From Pascua guehoae (taxonomy: Eukaryota; Basidiomycota; Tremellomycetes; Trichosporonales; Trichosporonaceae): a stretch of DNA of 64,000 nucleotides. The DNA is taken from contig BCJX01000004.1 of assembly GCA_001600415.1 (NCBI GenBank), positions 2,380,011-2,444,010 on the forward strand, given 5' to 3'. Of this stretch, positions 47,805 to 59,677 are shown piece after piece. Numbering within the stretch: the stretch's first letter is position 1; the number at the start of each line of letters is the position of its first letter. Under the pieces are notes generated by a model. That model had not been told where the DNA came from. It made no database searches and saw only the letters and a list, made by a program, of their open reading frames with translations. The position numbers were made by a program, and so were the translations under genes.

Positions 47805-49330
47805 ATGCCGGCCGCCCCTCCTGTCGCGTTTGCGACGCTCGCATGCCCGCTCCAGCCCCCCAACTACATCCTGGGCATCACCCCGACCTCGCTCTCCGGC
47901 CGCCTCGTGCTCCAGCACCCCTCCCCGGACCTGACGCTATGTGACAACCAGACACTCGCCGCGGTCGACACGCTGCGCGGGCAGCACACGGCACCCATCA
48001 CCGGCGTCCGCTGCGATTCAGGGAGCATTTGGACATCGGGCAAGGACGCACGTATTGTCAGGTGGGACGAGCGCGCTCAGCGTGCGGCCACCACGATCAC
48101 GGCAGAGGTCCGCAAACCCATCCCCGTGACGGCGCTCGAGATTTCAGACTCGGACCACCTCGTCATTGGCGGTACCGAGCTCGTGAGCTCGGAGGCGCAC
48201 ATCTTGTTCTGGTGAGTTTGACGCATGGGAGGTCTCGTGCTAAAGCCAGGGACATGCGCAACCCCAAAACACCAGCATACCGTCACTCGTCGACGCATTC
48301 GGACGACATCACCGTTCTCTCGCTGCTGCCCCCGACACGCACGTATGCGGCGCACCCGGAACGCAAGCTGCCCCCGCGCCTCCTCCTCTCTGCGTCGACG
48401 GACGGGTGCATTGCGCTCTCTGACCCGCGAGAGACAGACGAGGACGAGGCCGTACAGGCGCAGGAGAACTGGAACGAGAGTATCGCGGCCGCCGGCACGT
48501 ATGAGCACCAGGGGCGTCTCCGGGTATGGGCGCGGAGTGACATGGACAACCTGGCCACCTGGACGGTGGGAACGAGCCAGGCCGACGAGAATGGCGACGT
48601 TGCGCTCGAGGTAAGTTACTCGCAGCGTCGATTGTACTGACTGGCAAGCTCCAGGATCTGACCGAGGCCCCGTCGGACCAGTTCAAGTTCCGCGAGTTCA
48701 ACCTGCCCAATATGGGGCCCAATGTCGTCCACCCCGCCATGATGGAGAAGCCGTACCCGCCCCAGATCAAGAGCGAGTACCTCATCGACGCGTGCCCCTC
48801 CCTCGGCGTCGGGCGTGGCGGTGCCCCCATGGTTGCCGTGGGTACAAACGAGTGCGTCATTGTTTGCGTCTCTGTGCTCTGCCCTAACTAACACGTGCAG
48901 GGGCAACATTGTTCTCGAGCACGGCGCATTCACGGCGTCTGGCGCAGAATACTCACCCTCGGCATACTTCATGTCCGGCCCCGCTGCAAGGGGACACAAG
49001 GACGTTGTCCGCTGCCTGTACCACGCGACGCGTGACGAGGCGCTCTACACTGGCTCCGAGGACGGCGTACTTGCGGGTTGGAGTCTCGCCTCGCTCCCCC
49101 GCCTGCGCGTCGGTGACCCCGAGATTGACGACGACGGCGGCGACGGGCGTGAGGATATTGAATCGGACGACGAGAGCGAGGAGAGCGAGATTGTCACGGA
49201 AGAATCTGACCAGAGCGACAGCAGCGGCATGGACCTTGACGAGCCAAAGGGCTACAACCCCGTCATTGGCGCAAGGAGGGGCGGCGATCGCATTGAGAAG
49301 CGCAAGGGCAAGCGTCACGCACCGTATTAG
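47805..49330 (+). CDS. WD40 repeat protein, WDR89-like
   Basis: CDS is 47805-48211, 48250-48610, 48655-48851 and 48901-49330, 464 residues. WD40 blades are visible: HTAPITGVRCDSGSIWTSGK then RIVRWDER; VIGGTELVSSEAHILFWDMR; RLLLSASTDGCIALSD; GPNVVHPAMMEKPYPPQI; and HKDVVRCLYHATRDEALYTG then EDGVLAGWSL. The C-terminal about 80 residues are strongly acidic (DDESEESEI) and end in a basic KRKGKRHAPY. WDR89-type proteins are poorly characterised and proposed as scaffolds. All introns are 38-49 nt and keep phase. Orthology rests on blade order and the acidic tail. Confidence 0.78.
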
Positions 49331-49938
49331 ATAGCGGTATGCATAGAGGTATAGGTAGCACTGGATGGTTTTGAAGGACAGCTGATAAATGGCGAATCAG
49401 TCATAACAATGGAAGGTGTGCTCGTACTTCCCTTCTGAGACTAGGCGCCAGCTCAAGAGCCCCCCTTCCCCCCATGCCCCAGCGCCGCACCGCTTCAACG
49501 AAGATGCGTACTGGCCAAGCGGTGCCCTCTGTATCCCCAAACTTGTACGGTATGCTATCCTTGCCTCCGCGTTGTCAATTATGATTGGGCTAGTTTTCAT
49601 TGGGGTGATTGTCAGCCAAGCCGAACAAACCATCATTCTGGGCACGATGTCGTCTCCTCATGAAACGTCGGGTGGCTCACTTGGTGTATCAGGCGGCCAC
49701 ACAGCGTCGCGAAAGGGCTGGCAATTTCCGAGTAATCTCTGTCCACTGCCTGATAACCACGGGTTTGGGATGTTGCAGAAAGCGCCTCTGGGCGGTAAAT
49801 GATCAGAGTAGCAACATATTTAGAGGGGCAAACACCGCTGACAGCGTACGGGCACCAGTGTCAGGTAAAATTATGCATGGAATACAGATAGAGTAGCAGC
49901 CGTCACCAAGTATAGGAGGAGAGGACGATAGGTCGAGA
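49331..49938. other. Gene-free spacer
   Basis: 3' flank of the WD40 gene. I see no family-like ORF. Confidence 0.5.
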
Positions 49939-50067
49939 TCAGCTACCGGGGGCTCCGCATTCGGATGGGAGCGAGTAGACGACGGCGAGGGTTGTGGTAA
50001 CGAGGACGGGTACGTCGACGAAGGTCTTGAGCTTCAGTCGCGTCCTCCAGCCCTCAAACCTACTCAT
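49939..50067 (-). CDS. Possible 42-residue ORF overlapping upstream stop
   Basis: Starts at the ATG of TAATG, whose TAA ends the ORF 50067-50171. It encodes MSRFEGWRTRLKLKTF then a hydrophobic VPVLVTTTLAVVYSL segment, which could be one membrane span. No family known to me. Coding status is uncertain: the frame is also open upstream. Confidence 0.25.
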   Translation of the reverse strand: MSRFEGWRTRLKLKTFVDVPVLVTTTLAVVYSLPSECGAPGS

Positions 50068-50171
50068 TATAAGCCCTTGCGGCGGGGGTCCTCGCACGTC
50101 TTGCGCTTGCATGGGGGCTCGCACGCGCCGTCAAACTCGACGTCGCGGAAACGGCGCTTGTACGATGGCAT
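50067..50171 (-). CDS. Possible 34-residue basic ORF
   Basis: MPSYKRRFRDVEFDG then CEPPCKRKTCEDPRRKGL; basic, with three Cys. Its TAA overlaps the next ATG (TAATG). A (GA)n tract 125-180 bp upstream resembles the CT-rich leaders seen before other genes here. No family recognised. Confidence 0.3.
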   Translation of the reverse strand: MPSYKRRFRDVEFDGACEPPCKRKTCEDPRRKGL

Positions 50172-50294
50172 TTTGTCTACGACGAGGGCGGGGTTTGGTT
50201 TCGGTTGGAGGTAGGTTGGAGTGGTGGCCGAGGAAATCAATCGGTCGTTCGCCGTTGATTCGAACGGGGAGAGAAAGACTTGGTAGTTGGTTGT

Positions 50295-50295
<1 letters not shown>

Positions 50296-50342
<47 letters not shown>

Positions 50343-50351
50343 GAGAGAGAG
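50296..50351. repeat. (GA)n microsatellite
   Basis: About 28 GA units with one interruption (GGGAGA). Confidence 0.9.
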
Positions 50352-50785
50352 ATGTTGAGAGATACAATCGACGGCGTCCTCGTTCTTATAGACTGGCACT
50401 GGGCCGTAGTCATTCTCGCGCCACCCACCGCAACCGGCATCCCCATCCGGGTCAAGTAATGTCGACGCATTCGGCAACGGCTTCAAACACCATTACACAT
50501 GGTCTAGAGCATAATCATTCTGTTTCCAAACACTCATCACCCGTCCTCTGTATATGTTTACTGGCATGTATGCTGTTTGTGCGTGTGGCTGCCTTGCACA
50601 ACCACGCTTCTCTCGAGCTCGAATTGGACCCCATTGATAACTCGGGCTCTCCACTGCAACCCAGGTCCTCCATTACGATTATTGGGCAGCTGGCACCTAG
50701 TCCGACCTGTGGGTATGGCTAAGACGCTGTTGGGGATCAAGATGGGGGAGACAGTCCAGATGCAGCAAAAAGAGCACGACGGGCC
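50352..50785. other. Gene-free spacer
   Basis: No gene or repeat recognised before the next SINE-like copy. Confidence 0.5.
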
Positions 50786-51010
50786 AAAAAATTGAACCTC
50801 ATCATATCCTCGTTCCGTCGCTCACTACAAGCGCGGCCGTGCGTCGCATTATTTAGGATTTTAGCTTTGGCCTATTTACGTCGGGGGCCTGTCGACGAAT
50901 CGAACAGACGGCCGCGTTCGGAGGTTCGGATGTCATCAAATGGTGTGTCTTGCCGGAACACCACCCACCCTGGTTGAAAAGTATCGAATCTCCCATGCAT
51001 TTGACGAGTC
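50786..51010 (-). repeat. tRNA-like SINE repeat, copy 7 (body type 2)
   Basis: Minus sense. Near-identical to copy 6, including the 40-nt leader (GACTCGTCAAATGCATGGG, ending at 51010), head, B box TGTTCGATTCG and type 2 body, apart from a 12-nt deletion (GACCTTGGCGCC absent). It ends at the T run given by plus-strand CCAAAAAATTG. Confidence 0.7.
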
Positions 51011-51628
51011 CCTGGGGTGGATTTGGCATCAAAGGCGACCCATTTGCTCCCGTCAGTCACGTGCCCCGCCACGGAGTATTTCGTCATCCCTCCTTACCGG
51101 CCTTCTCGTCCTCTTCAACGTTTGAGTGAAATAGTAACGCGACTGTCCAAGAGATGATGTGGGTCGATTGTGCTCCATAGCCGATGGGCAGGCATAAGAA
51201 GCAAAGGGGATGCTTCACATGTATTGTCTAGTCAGAGAAGCCCCATGGTTCTCCGGTATCAATAAGAGCTGTCATCCCTCGCACTCCAAATGTCACCACC
51301 TCTCCAGCGGGTGTCTGTCTATCATGCATGCAATGTGGCGGTGTGCTATCGATAGTGCGGTCCCGGTGCGATCCCTTCATGGACTTCGTCCCATCTATCT
51401 GTCACAGTAATGGTACATATTCAAAGTCGAGTCCCCCTGGCCCCTTACGACCGCGGGGCCGGCACTCCAACTCGTGCGTTTGAGTCCAAGTCTGCGTATC
51501 AAGTAGCCAATGTTCGGCGAGCACTGATAATCCCCAGACAAGACCCGGTTATGGGAGCTGGAATGGCCTCTTCTAGCACCACAATCGTCACCCAATGCCT
51601 GCTATCATTCTTGGACAACGCCCGGTCG
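51011..51628. other. Gene-free spacer downstream of AVL9
   Basis: No gene or repeat recognised. Confidence 0.5.
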
Positions 51629-54553
51629 CTAACGCTTTCGCGGACTAGAGCTCAGCTGTAACGTCTCAGGGGTGAGACTCATGGGCCGGAGACCTGACGA
51701 CCGGCGCTCTGGTTGGGGACGCGCCCAGCGCGAGCCGAAGAACGAGCTGACCGACGATCCGACCGATGAGAGGGTCGATCCGACAGTCGACGCGGGCCCG
51801 GGGCCCGTGGACGAAGTGGCAGACGCTGGAGGCGACGGAGTGGTTGGTGTGCCGACTGGGCTGGGTCCTGGCGAGCGTCCCGGCGATGCCCGTGTCGGGG
51901 AACTGGCCGCCCGCCGCGCACGCTCCGCCTCGAGGCGCGACGACACCTCGGTGCGGACGCCATCAAAGGCGCGGAACAGCGTCGAGCCCACCGCGGCGCC
52001 GGCGGACGATAGGGCCTCCCGCGTGGGGGCGAGCGTCTCGTCAATGCGCAACTCATGCAGCCCTTCCGAAAGCCGGATGCCAATGTCGGCCACCGCGGTC
52101 ACCTTGCCATCACAGGGATGGCGAGGCTCCGAGAGATCGAAAATGACCTCGTCTGTCGTCGAGTCCCAAATGTCAAATGCAGGCGTCGCGCGGAAGGAGG
52201 CCGTGAACGCCTCGCCAAAAGCAATGAGCGGGTTGACCTGTGGTGCCGCGCCGCCTTGTGTGCGCAAAAAGTCGGTGTACTTTACAGTGGCAAGGAATGC
52301 ACACAGGTACTCTTCAAAGCGGTTGCGCAAGTCGTCGTCGCTCCCAACAAACCCAGGCCGTTCACCCTCGGGCTATGGTCAGCTCTGTTGCGATGAAATC
52401 AACCCACCATGTTCCAAGAATCCTCAACCGTCTTGACAATGTCGTCCATCCACTTGCGGTCCGCGGCAGTGAGTGCAACCATTCGTTCGAGCTTGGGGTC
52501 TGCGAATTCAAACGTGGTGTGATCGATCTGGAGTTAGCACACGACCGATTCGTACTACTCACGTTCACCAGCACATCGTACTTGCAGTCCCGCTGCTGTG
52601 TGACAATCTGGTTGGTCGTGCCGACAAGCCACGAGCGAGCCTGGAGCAGGTCCATCTGTTGTAGGGGGAGGTATGGCTGGAACATGGCGCCCGAGCCAAA
52701 GAGGTGCAGTGGCAGTCCCATGTAGCGGAGGAGGCTTTGGCGATCGCTAGTACGCAGCGATGTGGGGCGCGTGCGCGTGGTACGGGCGTCCAGAAGGGGC
52801 GAGCCCGAATCGCGGAGTGACATCAAGAGGCCTATCGTCAGTTGAGTCTCGTCTCGAGGCTGGCACTATCTCACCTGGAATCAAAGATACCAGCGAGTAC
52901 TGATAGGTGCACAGCTTTTCAACTGGGTACCCGAAAAGCATAATGCGTTTCTGCAGTACCAGCATCTTGAGCAGCACGAGTGTGCGGTGCCGGAACTTGT
53001 GTACGAGTTCGCGCAGCGACGTGCCTGTGTGTCAGAATGGCAAGACGCGTAGGCCAAACCAGCGCCGATAAAGAGTCCACAACGTACCCATATAGATTGC
53101 ACTCTCGCCTGCCTTGCCTTCAAGGCTCATCTCCAGACTCTCATAGAAGTCTTGCAGAATCTGCGTACTGCCAAAGTCGCGCTGCGCGAAAAACGCGCGC
53201 GTGACAACGCCAAGACGGTCCTTGACAGGCCCGAATACGGGCTGGCTCGCGAGCACAATGACAGCCTTTTGAACCATGCTCCGCGTCACGTCTGAGGTGC
53301 GGCGGAGGAGGTCGGCAGCGGCGATCTGCCGGTTGCACCTGGGGTCAGCGGCAGACGGCTATGGGACGCACGAGATGCCAAAGAGAGTGCGATTCGGGGG
53401 GATGTCCGTCGGAGGCGCGTCGGGGGGTGGGGAGTAGATGCAGTGCTGAGAGTTAGTGGTTTGTGGGGCAAATACGTGAACGAAGAGAGCCATGACAGCG
53501 GTATGAGAAGCATGGTAGTATGGACAGCCGCTCGCTTGGCTGCGCCACAGAGGTCTGCGCTTCGTCCCGCCCCCTCGGTTCACTGCTACTCACGAAGTAC
53601 GAATAGTCCTCCTCACTCAGGTGTGCGCCATCTGGGAGTGCCAGGAATGGAAGGATACGCGCGAGGCCGTCGTCGGCCTGGAGTGCATCCTGCAGCGACG
53701 CGGGGTACGCGTACTCGACAGTGGGGCCAATCTGGTATCAGCACGGTTCTTGACACGGGCGCCGATATCACATTTGGCTGTAGGCCGTAGGCTGTAGGTG
53801 ACACATGCCATAGCTCGTAGCAGTAGCAACAGCAGAATCCATACTCACCAGGTGGTTGAAGTCGACGACAGCAACACCGAGCACGAGTGGGATATCGCCC
53901 TCCTTCATCAGACTCCCTGTGGCTGACGTCGACGTCGAGGTGCGGTGCAGCTGGCCCAGTGTACCGAGCGCGCCTAGACTGCGGCTCCCGGACGTGGACA
54001 CGGACACGCCCGACGCGTACTTTGCTGGCGACGAGTGCGTTGACCCCGGGCGCGACCACCCGCCCGTCGCGCCGGGTGACATGGCGCCAGTACCGACGGT
54101 TGCGGTCGAGGTAAAGCTCGGCGCCTCGGTCCACGCACTGGCCGCGTCATCAAACCCGACCTCTTCGAACCATACCGACGACGCGTCGCTCGGCTTGGAT
54201 AGGTGGCCCACACCGGCGGGGCGGGCTGAGCGGAGCGGGTCGATCGGTGTTGCAGCTGTAACGTTGACATGAAACGGGTCGGAGTCGGACAGGTCCACTG
54301 TCGAGAGTGTGTTGAGAGTCGCGACGGGAGGACGAGGCCACGCCGCCTCCACAGCAGGTGGTGAAGAGGTCGGCAATGCAGGTGTGGGAGTGTCTGATGG
54401 CGAGGGGGGCGAAGGGGGCGTGGGAGAGACGGACATGCCTACGGGGACAGAGTTCGGGAGGGCCTGTTTCGCTGGGCCGGGCTCGAGCGTGGGGGACGCG
54501 TTGGCCGCATCGGCAGCCGCGGCCGGCGCGGGTGCGATGTGGGGCTGTTCCAT
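51629..54553 (-). CDS. AVL9: AVL9 family DENN-type membrane traffic protein
   Basis: CDS is complement(51629-52372, 52408-52527, 52563-52831, 52875-53024, 53088-53338, 53372-53445, 53594-53731, 53849-54553), 816 residues. Yeast Avl9 acts in late secretory traffic from the Golgi; the fold is DENN-like. The first about 210 residues are a Pro/Ser/Ala-rich disordered extension. The family core begins with VLGVAVVDFNHL, then GPTVEYAYP, FLALPDGAHLSEEDYSYF, TLFGISCNRQIAAADLL, DVTRSMVQKAVIVL, LQDFYESLEMSLEGKAGES, and VLQKRIMLFGYPVEKLCTYQ. The C-terminal about 90 residues are again low complexity (SPGRSPGPSPVGTP). Eight exons; introns are 33-148 nt with three of 33-35 nt. The start is the ATG nearest the disordered extension; upstream sequence is pyrimidine-rich leader. 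Confidence 0.92.
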
Positions 54554-54855
54554 TGAGGCTGGGAAGGGGAAGAGATAAGAGAAAAATTGGAAAGAGAAAA
54601 AGAACAGATAAGTTGAAGGAACAAGATGGAGAGGGGCGGGAGGTGGGGGCGGGGTGCGGGTCGGAGACGACGCGTGAAACGCCAAAGAGCCATCGAGGTG
54701 GCCATGCCGAGAGAATCAGGACCCAGCCACATTGTTTCAGGCACGGACGGACATTAGACTGATCGCCTCCCATGGCGCAAACGGGCATTCATCACACTCC
54801 CAGTTCTGATGATACGTATGTACATTGGGCTGCTACAAAACTCTCTCTACCAACT
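54554..54855. promoter_or_regulatory. AVL9 upstream region / BUB1 3' flank
   Basis: 302 bp that must hold the AVL9 promoter and the end of the co-oriented BUB1 transcript. An A/G-rich stretch (54565-54640; pyrimidine-rich in sense) precedes the AVL9 start. Confidence 0.5.
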
Positions 54856-57800
54856 CTACCTCCGCTCCATTGTCTTGAGCGCAATGCGATTGAGCAACTG
54901 CTTGAGGCTCTTACCGCTCCGCTCGCAGTTTGCCTCGAGGCACGCCTCAAACTCGGCGCGGATCGAGCCAAGCTCGGATGTGATCGGAAGAGTCCCGTCC
55001 GAGCGAACACTGCGAGGGTTGAGCAGCGCGTCGAACAGTTTGGTCCAGAGTGGGGTTTGCCAGTACTGTGAGTCAGTAAAGTATCTACAATTGCAGTCTA
55101 CGCGTAATGGGAATGGGTGATTGCCACTGCCCCGCTTCGCATGCGCCCTACTCACCCGCTTAAACGGCTGGTCAATCTTGTACCGCTTACCAGCAGCTGT
55201 CTCCACCACCTCAGTGGCAATGTACTTGCCAAACAGCAGACAGTAGCACACGCCCGCGAGACCAAAGTAGTCCGTCTCATACGACCATGGCCGGCCATCG
55301 CGCATCTCGGGGCAGTCTCGCGCGTCCGTCTTCCAGTCCGCCACAAACGTCTGTGCCGTACCGGCGGGGAACAGTGTCAGGTCCGCTGAACGACCGAAGT
55401 CAATCAGCCGCACACCCTTGTGCTTCCATCCGTTGGAGCCAGTGCGGTCGTACTGCGGCTTCCACGCATTCTTGCCTCCCTCGGTGGCGGGTACGTCGTC
55501 AATGCGCACAAGGCAGTTGTCAATCTTGAGGTCGCCGTGAATGATATCCGCCGCGTGCAGGCCCTCGACGAGGCGAAGCAGCTCGACAGTGAAGAACAGT
55601 GAGAGAATCTCCTCAGGCACAGTCGATCCGCTGCTGGCAACTCCCCATACGCTCGCCTTGTTGACAATGTCGAGCAGGGTGCCTTGTGAGCTGTAGTCGA
55701 GAAGCAAAAACGACTCGTCCGCATATGCGTGCAACCCACGCGGGCGGACAATGCTGCGGGCCAAGGACGTCGGGACGCGGCGGTGGACGCGGTCGAGCAT
55801 GACGGCCTCCCACATCGAGCTCGGAGACTCGACCTTGATGGCGAGAAGTGCGGCTTCCTCCTCGTCTTCTTCGCTGTCGTCGTCGTCGTCTGCAGCACGC
55901 GCCGCCATGTCCTCGGCGAGGAACACCGCCCCAAACCCGCCTTCGCCGAGCTTGTGGTTGATTTCGTACTGGGTCCCCCCGAGCTCGAGCACATATGCGT
56001 CCTCTGGGGCTGCGAGCGACACGCGAGAGGCATTGATAGAGCGCCGAGGTTTGTGAGCAGTCGCCTTCTGCAGAGCGTTGAGGCGAGCAGAGCGCGTCGA
56101 GAGGCGGTCGATGCAAAACGGCAGACTAGAGAGCGGGGGGTCGATGCGAGCAAGTAGCGCATTGATGACAACGTCATCAGCAGGGTTACACGGGTTGGGA
56201 AGTGGGTTGGAATCGGGGGACGCCCTTGAAGGGTGAGACGCCACCGCTCGAGGCGAAGGAGCGGCCGAGGACAATGCTGGCGTGGAAGACGAGCGCGAAG
56301 TTGACGCGGCCGGGGACTGGACTGGCGATGATGGCGATCGAGCCAGACGGTTTTCGTGTACGGGTGACGCAGAGTGGTGCACAGGTGAAGCGGAAGCCCT
56401 GGCCCTTGGTGAGGCCGACTCAAACACGGGCTGTGAAGGGGCATCATGGCCATTTGCACCCCTACCCGAGTCGGCGTGATCGACAATCTCGAGCGAGTGC
56501 ATCATGCTGGCAGCGGCATGGGCTTCAGCGACACTTCGGTGAATGGTAAACCCCTCAGGAACGTCGAAGGCACCAACGTCAACGGCACCAGAGCGGTCAT
56601 ACTCGGCGTCAGCATCGGCGTCCTCGGCATCGTGACGGAAACTGAGGCCGGCAGAGGTCGGTGCCGACCCCACGGTGTCTGTGTCGACCTCGGTCTGTGC
56701 CGCGCCAGAGACACGTCGGGTGGCGCCGCCAGGGCTCTCCTCCTTGACCGACTCGAGGGCTGGTGGTACTGATTCGACGCGTGTGGCGCCTTCTCCATCG
56801 TCGCTGAGTAATGAGCTGCGGCGAGTCCCATTGGTTAGGTTGGTGTATTCGTATGTGCGTTCCGTGACCGGGGTCATGACGCTCCGGTACCCCCAGCGGT
56901 TCAGCTGGCGGCCATAGGATGGCCGGTCCTCGTCGTCGTCGTCGTAGCCGCAGTTATAATCGGTAGAGGCGCCATCCTCGGGGTGGTGGGTGTCCTGCCC
57001 AGAGTGCTGCGGGAACTCGGGCTCGGTCTCGTCCTCTGCCCTGGCCACACTCTCGTTTTCTGGCGCTTCGCGAATGGGCGATGTGCGCACGGGAGCGGGG
57101 GTTGCAAACACATTGACCTGGACGTCGTTCTCGTCCGCAAAGACGGGGCGTCGGTTCTCAGCTGCCAAATCGGACGCGTGGTTCTCTCCCCCATCCCAAG
57201 CTCTGTCATTCTCGTCGGCGAAAACAGGCTGGCGGTTTTCATCTGCGTACACAGGCTGGTCATTCTCATCGGCAAATACTCGCGGCTTGCTGCTGGTGAG
57301 CGGGGTACGCATACCGAGTGGAGCCCGGGGTGTCCTCGCCGGTCGGCGGGCACTGGCATTCTCGTCCTGCGGGGGTGCATTCTCGCTGGGCGTATTCTCG
57401 TCGGCAAAGATATTGAGCTTGCGGCGAACAGATGAGGGCGCCTCGTCGGCAAAGATGTTTGGCGTCTGAGGGGCAGAGAGGCCGCGGGAGAAGCCAGCGC
57501 TCTGGCCAGGTGCAGGTGTTGGTGTGGGAGGTACCATGCCCCCCGGAGTCATCATTGCCATCACAGTCGACTGACGCATAGGCAGGGGCGTGGGCAGGGG
57601 TGCGACATGGTCGTCCTCCTCGTCGTCATCGCTATCGCTGTCGTCGTCACTGTCGTCACGAACACGGCGCTTGCCTGGTCCGATTGTCTGGTTGAACAAC
57701 TGGAGCACCTCTTCGTTGGCGAGCTTGGTGTTGACTGTCGGGCTCGGAGGGCGCTGTACCTTCTTGGGCTGTGGCGTTGTCGACCCCGGCTTGTGCCACG

Positions 57801-59283
57801 AGTGCTCCCACTCCTTGAGCTCCTTCCAGTCCTTGCCGAGCAGCCCAAGCTTACGTGCGCGGACCTCTTCAAAGCTCCACTCCTCTCCACCACGGAACGT
57901 CGCGTCCCAGTCAAACATGACGCGCTCAATCTTGCCTTTCGAGTTACGCGACTCGGCGCCACCGGTGGGGCATACCCACGGCTCCATCTTGAAGAACGCT
58001 TTGTCACGTTTCGATGCCTCGCGCTTCGATGTCTCGCGTTTCGATAGTGGCCTGCGTGTGGTGGTGGTCGGCGGCGGTGGAAGTGAAGGTACAGTCGTCG
58101 AAATGTCACGAACATTGTAGTTCTTCAATGGGTTGCCTAACAGAAGATCACCCTCGGACAGAGGCGCTTTTGACCGCAGGCTTCCATCGTCGGCGCTCCG
58201 AACCGAAGCGCCATTGTCCTCGCCGTCCTTAAACACCTCGAGCTTCGGAGTTCGCGGCGTACGGTGTGTCGAGCTTTGCGGCAGCACCGTGCCCTTCCAC
58301 GGAGTAGACTCCACAGTGTTCTCCTTGCGACGTCCGTCGCGCGTGCCAAAGTCGTTCCATGTCGCACGCTCAGGCTCCTCACTTCTGCCATCGGCATCTG
58401 AAAAGATCTGCAGCTTGGCTCCGTTCCTGCCCGTGGACAGAGAACGACCTCCGACCCCTCCCTGTTGAGCTGAACCGCCGGCGAGAGCAGTACGCTGACG
58501 AGAAGGCGCGGTGACCGGCTCTGGCTCGTCGTCGGGAACAACACCGGACGGCGGGGCCATAATTCGTGACAGGAACGCCTGGTGGCGATTCTTGAGCCGC
58601 TCGAGCGGTATCGCCTTGCGATGGATACCAAGGCGGTAGATGTCGTCTGCCTTCTTCTTCCTGGCCGTTAGCCGTGAACCCATGGGAATACTCACCGTCC
58701 AAGACCCTCGGATGCCATGGCCCACTCTTCGTAAAACGATGCATGGCGTGTGCCAATATCACGCGATTCGAGGAAAGCCCACACCTCTTCGCGCCGCTCA
58801 ACATGCCGCGCGTAGAGCACCCAGAGCTTGAGATACCGTGTATCTTGTTTGTAGCGGTCGTCCTCAATAAAACGGCGCGTAGTGGACTCGATTGTCGGGA
58901 GGATACGCTGTGGCGATGATGGGTGGTGCTGGAAGAGAAACGATATGTAGCTGCGAGTCAATGAGCGCCCACCACGCACGGATCACTCCAGATCACACGC
59001 ACCGACTGTAAACATCCAAGATGTCCAAGTCGCAGTCCTCTGCCTCCCTTTCACGTCGCTCCGCCTCTTCAATATCCTTGAGGAACTTTGCCGTCTCCTC
59101 ATCCAGAGCACGAGAGGCCTCCTCCGACTTGCCAAACACGGCACCGAGGGCAGCCGCCGAACGTCCCGACGCCAAAGGTCGAATGTTCTCCTTCTGCGAC
59201 TCGATGAGAGCAAAATCCGTCACAGGAGCGGCCTGTTCTGGAGACGACACCCTGTTTGGGGTCGGTGGAGCCGCTGAAGCCAT
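54856..59283 (-). CDS. BUB1: Mad3/Bub1-type spindle checkpoint kinase (MADBUB)
   Basis: CDS is complement(54856-55065, 55156-58660, 58696-58950, 59003-59283), 1416 residues. It is a kinetochore kinase and Cdc20 inhibitor of the spindle assembly checkpoint. In order: an N-terminal KEN box (residues 31-33, SQKENIRP); the Bub1/Mad3 TPR domain (about 94-195, YLKLWVLYARHVERREEVW); a second KEN box (291-293) flanked by ABBA-like LQIFSD (262-267) and LEVFKD (319-324); a GLEBS-like Bub3-binding stretch (EEWSFEEVRARK, about 440); an array of FADEN motifs (about 580-695); and a C-terminal kinase (about 1070-1416). Kinase residues are intact: LGEGGFGAVF, LLAIKVE, HGDLKIDN, IDFG. Both Mad3 and Bub1 features in one chain imply an unsplit ancestral-type protein. 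The 3.5-kb exon is intron-free. Confidence 0.93.
57110..57465 (-). repeat. Array of FADEN-type peptide repeats in BUB1
   Basis: In the encoded protein: NIFADEA, LNIFADEN, RVFADEN, PVYADEN, PVFADEN, PVFADEN, with related DEN and AEN variants between. Each resembles the hydrophobic-aromatic-x-acidic core of an ABBA motif. Confidence 0.75.
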
Positions 59284-59459
59284 GGTACAAAAGATGATGG
59301 TGATGTCGACGTGTGGGAGTTGACACACTTGAGGGTTGATTGTTGATGGTTGAGGGAGATTGAAATCAGGCGCGGCCACTTGTTTGGTCCGTTTGTGGAA
59401 GTCAAATTACGTGGAATTCAACAAGCCTGAACCAGCCAGCTGGCTCCGGAGGTTCCTCA

Positions 59460-59677
59460 AAGGGCATTAGTGTTCGGTAAATATCAACTTGGGTGGGTGG
59501 TGTAACGGCAAGAAACACCATTTGATGACATCCGACCTCCGACCGCGGTGTCGCCTGTTCGATTGGTCGACGAGCGATACTGACGAGACGACAGACGCCT
59601 CTCGTGTGGACGCAGCGACCGTGGCTGTAGTGGCTGCGTGAACAAACCAAGAGGTCCCATCTTTTTGACCTTTTTGC
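59460..59677 (+). repeat. tRNA-like SINE repeat, copy 8 (body type 1, plus sense)
   Basis: The only copy on the plus strand. A box TGGTGTAACGG (59498-59508), B box TGTTCGATT (59556-59564), about 58 nt apart, type 1 body (ACAGACGCCTCTCG, GTGGCTGTAGTGGCTGCG) and two T runs (CTTTTTGACCTTTTTG, 59661-59675). It lies between BUB1 and the cullin. Confidence 0.72.

Noticed and set aside
59490..59570. Functional tRNA within the SINE-like head
   Set aside because: A and B boxes are present, but no acceptor stem pairs and the T stem is poor; the same head recurs in many copies with different 3' bodies.
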